Both the position numbers and the translations under genes were made by a program. DNA of 6,584 nt. It comes from DATAYF01 sp036272735 (GTDB taxonomy: Bacteria > Chloroflexota > Ktedonobacteria > Ktedonobacterales > Ktedonobacteraceae). The first letter of the stretch is position 1. Each line of letters begins with the position of its first letter. Of the stretch, positions 1 through 5,751 are shown piece after piece. Where the stretch lies: assembly GCA_036272735.1 (NCBI GenBank), contig DATAYF010000750.1, positions 1-6,584 of the forward strand, in the 5' to 3' direction. The notes beneath the pieces are model-generated. The model was not told the DNA's origin and ran no database searches. It worked only from the letters and a program-made list of their open reading frames with translations.

Positions 1-418
1 GTGGCCGATCCTGCATTTGTGGGCACTCCAGATCGGTCATGCCAGAGCGCAAGGTCGCGGGCAGAGGTAACGCTATCAATTGTTTGCCCACCACCTCCAC
101 GCCACTCTCTAGCAGCAATAGCAGCAGCAGCAGCGGGAGCACACGCCTGCGATACCCACACAGCACACAGGCAATGCCTAATAAGCAGGTCAGTATGATG
201 CTAGAGGGAACTGCGCCCAGGTTGCGCCATTCATCCAATACGCAGTCAACGCGGGTCTCTGGACGCCACAATAACCACTGCTCCACGCGTAACGTTGCCA
301 GATTCCACACTCCGATAGCGTACACTATCGTACCAACAAGGAAACACCCACCCAAAACCAGCGCCAACGCAAACCATGTACGTGCACCCACGTATTTTGC
401 TCGTGCCAATCGCCCCAT
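1..418 (-). CDS. Partial membrane protein, N-terminal half of a probable PAP2-type phosphatase
   Basis: This minus-strand frame is open from the start codon to the window edge, so only about 139 N-terminal residues are visible. It encodes a short basic N-terminus (MGRLARAKY), a hydrophobic segment at about 15-36, a loop containing W-R-P-E-T-R, a second hydrophobic segment at about 70-88, the basic patch YRRR, and a leucine-rich third segment at about 92-116 ending in E-V-V-G-K-Q-L-I. This order resembles the start of integral membrane PAP2 (type 2 phosphatidic acid phosphatase) proteins, where a Lys after the third helix begins the active site. The usual K-x6-R-P is here K-x6-L-P, and the downstream SGH and histidine motifs lie outside the window, so family and activity are inferred. 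ATG 418 is preferred because GGAAGGGG lies about 8 bases upstream. ATG 436 in the same frame is the alternative but has no good ribosome binding site. It could instead be an unrelated multi-pass protein. Confidence 0.55.
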   Translation of the reverse strand, partial: MGRLARAKYVGARTWFALALVLGGCFLVGTIVYAIGVWNLATLRVEQWLLWRPETRVDCVLDEWRNLGAVPSSIILTCLLGIACVLCGYRRRVLPLLLLLLLLESGVEVVGKQLIALPLPATLRSGMTDLECPQMQDRP

Positions 419-566
419 GCGCTTCACCCCTTCCATCCCAGGCACATATCCATAATTATAGTATCGTACCAGGCACAAACGCTGGTGAGCATACACGGCA
501 GGCCTAACAGGAATCATCCCAATTTAACGGAAACAAACGGTTATTACACAACCATAAATTGCGTTT
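419..566. other. Intergenic region between the AI-2E protein gene and the left-edge gene
   Basis: These 148 bases separate two minus-strand genes. Apart from the TATAAT at 455-460 and the ribosome binding site just before 418, I see no coding signal. There is no stem followed by a T-run on the minus strand that would mark a clear intrinsic terminator for the gene ending at 567. Confidence 0.5.
455..460 (-). promoter_or_regulatory. TATAAT -10 element for the partial membrane gene
   Basis: A perfect TATAAT on the minus strand lies about 37 bases before the preferred ATG at 418. That implies a leader of about 30 bases carrying the GGAAGGGG ribosome binding site. No good -35 hexamer is seen at 16-18 bases. 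The match makes ATG 418 more likely than ATG 436, which would leave a leader of only about 12 bases. Confidence 0.4.
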
Positions 567-1922
567 TTACGGGGATGGGCGCTCTTGCGTTTCAGAAGTA
601 GATGTTTCGCTTTCTGTATCGGTGTCGGTAGCAACGCTATGGTCCTGTTTTGCGTTGATTTTTGTTTGTGCCTCGGAATCATCCTGCCTCGTACGCGCAT
701 GTACCAGTTCCCTTCGCCCTGAAGAGCGCAGACGCGCATCTTTACGTGGACCTGCTCGCTTGAGTCTAAAAGCAGCAGGGAGTGCTGAAGGCTGTAGCGA
801 CCAGGGAGCACGTCTCTTAGCCAGCATCTCATCGGCTGTTTCGCCACGATATGACCGGTAGATGCTCGTAATCACCACCCAGGCCGCGGCCACCAGCGGC
901 GTTGCTACCAGCGCTCCAACCGCACCACCAAACGCGCCAAAAGCATTTCCAAACACCCGTGCAAAAATCAATAAGGCCATAATCGAGGCCACCGGGTGTA
1001 AGCCAACAGCATGCCCCACAATACGTGGTCCCAGCACATTGCTCTCGATGGCCTGAATAACCACAAAACAGATCAAGACATAGACCGTCCGTGGGAAAGG
1101 GTTTGGCAACAACAACGAAGCCAGCAACGGCGAGATCGAGGCCAGCAACGGACCCACCATCGGGATGGTCTCAAACAGGAAACCAAGCACGCCGAATACT
1201 AGAGCAAATTGCCCCAGTCCAGTAATCAAGCACACCAGGCTGACCAGTACGCCAACGATGACCGCCAGTGTGAGTTGCCCACGAATGTAATTGCCCACCA
1301 CACGATTTAATGCATCCTCAAAGATGAGCACGGTAGAGCGTGAACGTTGAGGAATGATATTGACGATGTTATCGCGGATACGCTTTCCATCGATGGTCAG
1401 GTAGAAACTGACCACTAAGACGATGACGATATCAAGGAAGGCGTTGGAGATAGAAAACAAAATGCCAATCGCATTGGTTGTCGCAGCCTTAGCGAAGCCG
1501 CCTGCCTGGCTTTGAATTTGCCCGATGGCACTGGTAATATTCTGTTCAGGAATACCTTGCTTGATCAGAAAATTATACAAGGCATGCCAGCGAAATTGTA
1601 ACGATCCGACAAAATTGGTAATGGTATTGGAAAACTGCTGCACCTGGTTAATCAACGAGAAAACGAGTGCGTAGCCGAGCGCGACAAGCACGGCCAGGAC
1701 AATCACATACACAATGAGCGAGCCAACAAGGCGCGGAACTTTGTGCTTTTCCATGGCGTTGACTGCCGGAGAAATCAGAAAAGCTATCGCCATGGAAAGC
1801 AATAATAACAGGATCACATCGATAAATTGATTACTAAAATTCCAGGCAGCCCATAAGATGATACCGGCACAGATCACACAGAGCAGAATATCGCGCCGTC
1901 TCTGCCAGTTTGCATGCTCCAT
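567..1922 (-). CDS. AI-2E family (PerM/YtvI-like) multi-pass membrane protein with charged C-terminal tail
   Basis: This 451-residue protein belongs to the AI-2E transporter family of inner-membrane proteins. Some members have been proposed to export autoinducer-2 and others act in ion or pH homeostasis, so the substrate cannot be read from sequence. Hydrophobic segments fall at about 12-30, 33-55, 66-92, 158-178, 215-235, 240-268, 278-294 and 308-350. Family hallmarks are NYIRGQLTLAVIVGVL (211-226), the ETIPMVGP turn (251-258) and ESNVLGPRIVGHAVGLHP (293-310). The large soluble segment at about 93-157 between helices 3 and 4 is also typical. After residue 357 the family domain ends and a tail of about 95 residues follows, first Arg/Lys/Pro-rich, then Asp/Glu/Thr/Ser-rich (431-446). 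The ATG at 1922 follows AGGA by 5 bases. The gene is 235 bases downstream of tmk, so it probably has its own promoter. The family call is firm; the transported molecule is unknown. Confidence 0.93.
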   Translation of the reverse strand: MEHANWQRRRDILLCVICAGIILWAAWNFSNQFIDVILLLLLSMAIAFLISPAVNAMEKHKVPRLVGSLIVYVIVLAVLVALGYALVFSLINQVQQFSNTITNFVGSLQFRWHALYNFLIKQGIPEQNITSAIGQIQSQAGGFAKAATTNAIGILFSISNAFLDIVIVLVVSFYLTIDGKRIRDNIVNIIPQRSRSTVLIFEDALNRVVGNYIRGQLTLAVIVGVLVSLVCLITGLGQFALVFGVLGFLFETIPMVGPLLASISPLLASLLLPNPFPRTVYVLICFVVIQAIESNVLGPRIVGHAVGLHPVASIMALLIFARVFGNAFGAFGGAVGALVATPLVAAAWVVITSIYRSYRGETADEMLAKRRAPWSLQPSALPAAFRLKRAGPRKDARLRSSGRRELVHARTRQDDSEAQTKINAKQDHSVATDTDTESETSTSETQERPSP

Positions 1923-1988
1923 AAAATTCCTATCCTTCGGGAAAGTAGCAACCTGCCACGTATGCTATTAAGCAGCTTTCTTGCGCCC

Positions 1989-2003
1989 TCTTTGCTGCAA
2001 AGA
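1989..2003. repeat. 15-base perfect palindrome upstream of the AI-2E gene
   Basis: TCTTTGC and GCAAAGA are perfect 7-base complements around a single central T. The site lies about 67 bases before the ATG at 1922 and just after the candidate promoter at 2021-2048, where a repressor could act. With a one-base centre it suits a protein-binding operator better than an RNA hairpin. No regulator can be named. Confidence 0.45.
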
Positions 2004-2020
2004 CTCAATATGAGGACCCG

Positions 2021-2048
2021 TTATTATTGATACGTTCCTACCTATCAA
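2021..2048 (-). promoter_or_regulatory. Candidate promoter of the AI-2E gene, overlapping an inverted repeat
   Basis: On the minus strand TTGATA (2043-2048, one mismatch to TTGACA) is followed after 16 bases by TAATAA (2021-2026), a poor -10 match. The -35 hexamer is one arm of a perfect inverted repeat, TTGATA at 2027-2032 and TATCAA at 2043-2048 with a 10-base spacer, so a dimeric regulator could cover it. The repeat is seen directly; the promoter call is weak. Confidence 0.3.
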
Positions 2049-2157
2049 GACGCTTCTACTAAGGTTACATCAAAAACGCGTTGCATGATAGATTTTAGGA
2101 AGAAAGAAAGTAAAAACGGAAGGATTGCGAAAAGGCGCATTGTCGACGTACGACCAC

Positions 2158-2823
2158 TCACGCTGTTGACGTGCGCATGGCTTGTACCAACGGTTCCACC
2201 AGTGCAATAATCTGGGTGTGAATGCGCTCGGAAGGCTGTGCAGCGTCTAGCACCTTTATCCGTTGCGGCTCGCTAGCGGCGAGCGCTAAAAACGTTTGTC
2301 GTAGCCGCTGATGAAATTGCAGCGTCTCTTGATCAAAACGGCTCTGTTCTTCACGCAGGCCTGAGCTATCTTGCGACACATCGGTGCGCGCCTGCACCTG
2401 CGCCGGATCAAGGTCTAGCAGGATTGTGAGGTCTGGCGCATGCCCCTGGGTCGCTAGCTTTGATAATTGCGCAACCAGTTCGGTGCCGACACCACGTGCG
2501 GCCCCCTGGTAGGCAATGCTCGAATCATAGCAGCGATCAGTAATCACCAGCGTTCCCTGCTCAAGCGCAGGCAAGATCACCGTCGCAAAATGCTGCGCGC
2601 GATCAGCTTGAAAGAGAAACGCTTCTGCCAGAGGTGTGATTGCCAGGTCGGTACGGCCAAACAAAAGCTGGCGAATTTCCCTTCCCAACAGTGTTCCTCC
2701 TGGTTCACGTGTACGTATGAACGCAACGCCTTGCCGGGCTAGCCAATCAGTCAACAGAGCCATCTGCGTCGTCTTGCCAGAACCATCGAGCCCTTCAAAT
2801 GAGATCAAACGCCCCTTGCTCAC
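2158..2823 (-). CDS. tmk: Thymidylate kinase (dTMP kinase)
   Basis: This cytoplasmic enzyme phosphorylates dTMP to dTDP with ATP, an essential step of dTTP synthesis. The 221 residues match the usual family length. Visible motifs are the P-loop GLDGSGKT (11-18), TREPGGT (38-44), the segment around FQADRAQHF (71-79) in the nucleotide-site region, TDRCYDSS (95-102) with the DR pair of the family DRY motif, and DLTILLDLD (131-139). The LID stretch at about 146-166 carries R146, R157 and R162. The P-loop has no extra Arg and the LID is basic, which fits the E. coli-like type. The start codon is GTG at 2823, 3 bases after the dcd stop, with only a weak GGA upstream, so translation is probably coupled to dcd. 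No in-frame ATG offers a better start before the P-loop. The gene is complete and ends in TGA at 2158-2160. Confidence 0.97.
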   Translation of the reverse strand: MSKGRLISFEGLDGSGKTTQMALLTDWLARQGVAFIRTREPGGTLLGREIRQLLFGRTDLAITPLAEAFLFQADRAQHFATVILPALEQGTLVITDRCYDSSIAYQGAARGVGTELVAQLSKLATQGHAPDLTILLDLDPAQVQARTDVSQDSSGLREEQSRFDQETLQFHQRLRQTFLALAASEPQRIKVLDAAQPSERIHTQIIALVEPLVQAMRTSTA

Positions 2824-2826
2824 CGA

Positions 2827-3423
2827 TTATTGTCCATTTCGGTCCGTGCGATACACGTCATAGTCCCAGTCGAATTGTGGCTTGGGCAACATGTCCATCG
2901 GCGTCCACTCTTGATCGGCGCGACCATATTTGCCGCGATACTCTTTCAACGTCTCGCCCACAGCCTCAAAGGTCAACTGGCAGATACGGAACCCCACCGG
3001 CACCCAGATGGCTGTCTGCGTATGATTGCTGATTTCCATCGTCCAACGGCCAATATAGCCGACATCACCCACACCAGCGCACCGACATACCGACAAGCCT
3101 GAGCGCGCCACCGTACTGCGCGAATACATCTTCGCCAGGTGCCCGTTGCGGCCACCAATAATCTCCTGCGTATGAGCAAGAATCGTCGTTCCCGCACGAA
3201 TGGCAATCTTGCCCGCGTGCGCTTTGCGCGGCTCACCCCAATAGTGACGAATCTCTTCTGGATTATCCAGGTGCATCACCTCAATATTGGCATCGCCTTG
3301 AAAGTACCATTCTCCAAGGCGACAATCATACGAGTTCGTGCCAAGGTGACGTATGTCAAATGGTTCGATGACGATATTGCCGTTTTGCATCTCTTCTACG
3401 ATACGCTTGTCGGATAATAACAT
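2827..3423 (-). CDS. dcd: dCTP deaminase
   Basis: This enzyme converts dCTP to dUTP and ammonia, feeding dUMP for thymidylate synthesis; it belongs to the trimeric dUTPase-like fold. At 198 residues it has the usual length. The active-site segment RSTVARSGLSV (102-112) aligns with E. coli Dcd at a constant offset of 8, giving S103, R107, A116 and the catalytic glutamate E130 as counterparts of S111, R115, A124 and E138. After the core comes VPVGFRICQLTFE (141-153). Where E. coli has HRIDPGW, this protein has GVGDVGY (117-123), followed by IGRWTME. I associate this subtype with Chloroflexota, though I could not check it. Whether the enzyme also hydrolyses dUTP, as some archaeal homologues do, cannot be decided here. 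The ATG at 3423 follows GAGGAG by about 13 bases, slightly long. The gene is 56 bases after the repair nuclease and 3 bases before tmk. Confidence 0.95.
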   Translation of the reverse strand: MLLSDKRIVEEMQNGNIVIEPFDIRHLGTNSYDCRLGEWYFQGDANIEVMHLDNPEEIRHYWGEPRKAHAGKIAIRAGTTILAHTQEIIGGRNGHLAKMYSRSTVARSGLSVCRCAGVGDVGYIGRWTMEISNHTQTAIWVPVGFRICQLTFEAVGETLKEYRGKYGRADQEWTPMDMLPKPQFDWDYDVYRTDRNGQ

Positions 3424-3462
3424 TTACGGTAGGTCTCTCCTCGCTCATGTAGCTCTGGCATC

Positions 3463-3468
3463 ATTATA
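3463..3468 (-). promoter_or_regulatory. TATAAT -10 element before dcd
   Basis: A perfect TATAAT on the minus strand sits in the 56-base gap before dcd, about 40 bases from its ATG, which would give a leader of about 33 bases. No good -35 is seen; it would fall inside the end of the upstream gene. It could give dcd-tmk its own transcription in addition to read-through. Confidence 0.4.
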
Positions 3469-3479
3469 GCCTATTTTGT

Positions 3480-5561
3480 CTACTCTATCCCAGCAATATC
3501 AGCATCCTCTTCCTCGCTCACAAGCGGTAGCTGGCGCGTCGTCTCGATGGCACTCCACATACGTTCGATGAGGTCGTTTGCCGATTGCTCATCGTGTAAG
3601 GCGGTCTGAAACGGAAAAAAAGCCCGATCATCGCTATGACGGTGTATCCAACGACTAATAATATTGATCTGATCCACCTCGGCCTTCCCCACCACTTTCG
3701 GCGGTTCACCCAATTGAGCCGCCACGGCCAGTAGCTCACTGCATACCATTTGCATCGCATCGCGCTGATGCGCCACACGACGCTGCTCAACCAGGCGACC
3801 ATGCCGAATAAGGAAAATCTCGTTCATGGCTTCTTGCGCGGAAGGGTACGTAATAAATAAGTTGTTTGCTTCAACCGCTCCCGTAATCAGTCTCTGCCCA
3901 ATCAATACCTCATCGACACTGTGCATCGCGTCACGTAGCCAGGCTGCGCGCTCGAAATTCAAGTGTTGCGCGGCATCGAACATCTGGCGACGCAATCGCT
4001 CCAACAAATCCTCGCGCTCCCCGCCCAGAAAAGCACACACCTCGTCGATCATCCTGCGATACTCGGCCTCGTCTCCACCACCACGGCAGGGCGCGGAACA
4101 ACGTTCAAGGTGAAAGCGCAAACAGGGAGCCGAAGCCTTAGCCTGCGGTGGGAGCGCACGCGTACATGTGCGCAGCGGAAACAACTTCTGCATCAGTTCT
4201 ATCGTAATGTCCACCAGCCTGCGGCTACGAAAAGGACCGAAATAGCGCGCACCGTCGGCCGCGACTTCGCGAGTAGCATACACGCGTGGAAAATCATGTT
4301 GAATATCGATTTTAATGAAAGGGTATAACTCGTAGTTGCGCAACTGTACATTGTACGCCGGTTGCAATTCTTTAATCAGCCGCGACTCCACCAGCAGCGC
4401 TTCCAGTTCCGATCCCAACACCTTCGTCTCTATCTTGCACACGCTTTGCAGCAGGCCATCCATTTTGCGGGTATACCCTAGCGGCTGGCTATAATAGGAA
4501 CTCAGCCTATCCTTCAGACATTTAGCTTTCCCGACATAAATGACCTGCCCATTGGCGTCGTACATCAAGTATACGCCTGGTTTCGTGGGGAAATCCTGCT
4601 TCCAGGCTGGATCAAGGAAGAGGCGACCATTGGGGCGAGTCATGGGAGAAGCAAACGCGGGCAGGTTATCATCCGCCTTGAGCATTTTTTCTTTATCAGA
4701 TACCTGCGCAATATCCCCGCTCCACGCAACGGGCAATTGCAAACGTTGTCGTACATGTTCTAATGTGGCATATCCCTGCTGGCGTGCTCGTTCAAGGATA
4801 CATATCAATATTTCGGCCGTGACCTTCGCATCGCCCAACGCGCGGTGACGATCAGCCACGCGAATATGCAAATGCTCGGCGACATAATCGAGCTTAAAAC
4901 GCTTCACCCCTGGCAGAAAACGCCGTGCCAGTGGGATCGTGTCGAATCCATCGAGAGGAAAGGTGAGACCAATGAGCGAAGCTTCATGGGCCAGAAAATG
5001 CAGATCAAAGCTCAGATTATGCCCAACCAGCGTTGCGCCCGCAGCAAATTGCAGAAAATCGGGGAGAACCTGCGCCATCAGAGGTGCATCAGCGACCATG
5101 TCTTGCGAGATGCCAGTAAACTTCACAATAAAGGGCGGAATGCGCCGCTGAGGATTGAGCAAGCTTTGAAAGGTGGCAATCACCTCGCCACCACGTATGC
5201 GCACAGCGGCCACTTCGATGACGCGATCAGGTCCCGGACGCAGGCCGGTTGTTTCGGTATCCAGTACCACGAACTCGGCCTCTTCTAGTAGCTGTTGTGT
5301 GTTACGCCAGGCAGCAAGTGACCACAGTAACGCGCCACCAATGCCAATATCTCCGCTCTCTTCAAATAATGAGGAACTTCTCAGTGTGCGCCGCAACAGC
5401 ACCGTCCACAACGCATTCTTACTGGCCTGGCCGTTCGCGCCAAAGAGATGGCGTATGAGCATCTCTTCAGCAACAGGTTGCCCCTGGCGCTCCAATATAT
5501 CATAAGCACGGCGCAACAACACTCCATGTTGAGCAGGTGCCTCAGAATCCTCCTGACCCAT
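3480..5561 (-). CDS. Fusion of DEDDh 3'-5' exonuclease and UvrC/Cho-like GIY-YIG nuclease
   Basis: This 693-residue protein probably acts in DNA repair by nicking and trimming damaged DNA. Residues 14-87 look like a small winged-helix module. Residues 96-258 form a DnaQ-type exonuclease with all DEDDh residues: D101 and E103 in DTETTG, D186 in HNLSFD, H239 and D244 in HRALGDA. Residues 326-410 form the UvrC-type GIY-YIG domain, with Y342, K345, R352, Y356, E392 and N404 matching the catalytic set of UvrC. C466, C480, C488 and C492 match the UvrC cysteine cluster, which binds a 4Fe-4S cluster in E. coli. Residues about 517-552 form a UVR motif of the type that contacts UvrB. The RNase H-like and helix-hairpin-helix C-terminus of true UvrC is absent; a region of about 140 residues I do not recognise replaces it. 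The protein therefore resembles the actinobacterial DnaQ-UvrC-like proteins (such as Rv2191) and Cho, not UvrC itself. The start is ATG 5561, with GGAG about 11 bases upstream. Confidence 0.95.
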   Translation of the reverse strand: MGQEDSEAPAQHGVLLRRAYDILERQGQPVAEEMLIRHLFGANGQASKNALWTVLLRRTLRSSSLFEESGDIGIGGALLWSLAAWRNTQQLLEEAEFVVLDTETTGLRPGPDRVIEVAAVRIRGGEVIATFQSLLNPQRRIPPFIVKFTGISQDMVADAPLMAQVLPDFLQFAAGATLVGHNLSFDLHFLAHEASLIGLTFPLDGFDTIPLARRFLPGVKRFKLDYVAEHLHIRVADRHRALGDAKVTAEILICILERARQQGYATLEHVRQRLQLPVAWSGDIAQVSDKEKMLKADDNLPAFASPMTRPNGRLFLDPAWKQDFPTKPGVYLMYDANGQVIYVGKAKCLKDRLSSYYSQPLGYTRKMDGLLQSVCKIETKVLGSELEALLVESRLIKELQPAYNVQLRNYELYPFIKIDIQHDFPRVYATREVAADGARYFGPFRSRRLVDITIELMQKLFPLRTCTRALPPQAKASAPCLRFHLERCSAPCRGGGDEAEYRRMIDEVCAFLGGEREDLLERLRRQMFDAAQHLNFERAAWLRDAMHSVDEVLIGQRLITGAVEANNLFITYPSAQEAMNEIFLIRHGRLVEQRRVAHQRDAMQMVCSELLAVAAQLGEPPKVVGKAEVDQINIISRWIHRHSDDRAFFPFQTALHDEQSANDLIERMWSAIETTRQLPLVSEEEDADIAGIE

Positions 5562-5613
5562 CTACGATATACTCCGTGAGACTTCATAGTAAAAAAACTA
5601 GGTCGTATGTGCG

Positions 5614-5642
5614 AGAATAGCACGCATGCTGGAATTTGGCAA
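5614..5642 (-). promoter_or_regulatory. Promoter of the exonuclease/UvrC-like gene
   Basis: On the minus strand TTGCCA (5637-5642, one mismatch to TTGACA) is followed after exactly 17 bases by TATTCT (5614-5619, two mismatches to TATAAT). A TG one base before the -10 gives an extended -10. Transcription would begin near 5607 and leave a leader of about 46 bases before the ATG at 5561. The -10 is flanked by a short GTGC/GCAC inverted repeat. I see no LexA-type box. Confidence 0.5.
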
Positions 5643-5648
5643 GGCTTT

Positions 5649-5671
5649 GGTACGTATTCGATCTTTGTACC
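5649..5671. repeat. Inverted repeat between divergent promoters
   Basis: GGTAC (5649-5653) and GTACC (5667-5671) form a perfect 5-base inverted repeat separated by 13 bases. It lies between the minus-strand promoter at 5614-5642 and the plus-strand -10 at 5697, a position from which one regulator could affect both. Five-base arms can occur by chance, so this is only a candidate operator. Confidence 0.25.
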
Positions 5672-5693
5672 TGAAAACATCGGTGTATGCATG

Positions 5694-5702
5694 TGCTATA
5701 AT
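5694..5702 (+). promoter_or_regulatory. Extended -10 promoter of rnhC
   Basis: TGCTATAAT combines a perfect TATAAT (5697-5702) with an upstream TG, the extended -10 form that can work without a strong -35. No good -35 is present at 16-18 bases. The start site would be near 5709, with a leader of about 43 bases before the ATG at 5752. Confidence 0.55.
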
Positions 5703-5751
5703 ATATTAATGCTTCTGTAAGAATCTCATAGCGAAGGTGGAATTGTGGAAG

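Larger units (their letters stand above)
1923..2157. other. Intergenic region between tmk and the AI-2E gene
   Basis: This 235-base gap holds the 1989-2003 palindrome, the 2021-2048 promoter-like element and the AI-2E ribosome binding site. Just after tmk there is only a weak stem (TGCG...CGCA) followed by a broken T-rich stretch, so a terminator for dcd-tmk is possible but not supported. No small gene is apparent. Confidence 0.5.

Noticed and set aside
39..455. Plus-strand frame of 138 codons, rich in Ser, Asn and Thr
   Set aside because: It lies opposite a minus-strand frame with clear membrane-helix pattern, a good ribosome binding site and a TATAAT upstream. Its own product is compositionally odd with no recognisable motif.
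2100..2157. Possible intrinsic terminator after tmk
   Set aside because: The stem is only TGCG/CGCA and the following T-rich stretch is interrupted, so it falls short of a usable terminator call.
4845..5288. Plus-strand frame of 147 codons inside the repair nuclease gene
   Set aside because: It is antisense to the exonuclease domain, whose catalytic motifs are all intact, and its translation shows no domain-like pattern.
3480..5561. Annotation as uvrC itself
   Set aside because: The C-terminal endonuclease half of UvrC is absent and an exonuclease domain is fused in front, so the uvrC symbol would mislead.
5591..5597. Run of seven A on the plus strand (seven T on the minus strand) in the leader of the repair nuclease gene
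   Set aside because: The nearest upstream stem on the minus strand has only four pairs and is separated by about 11 bases, so it is not an attenuator or terminator.
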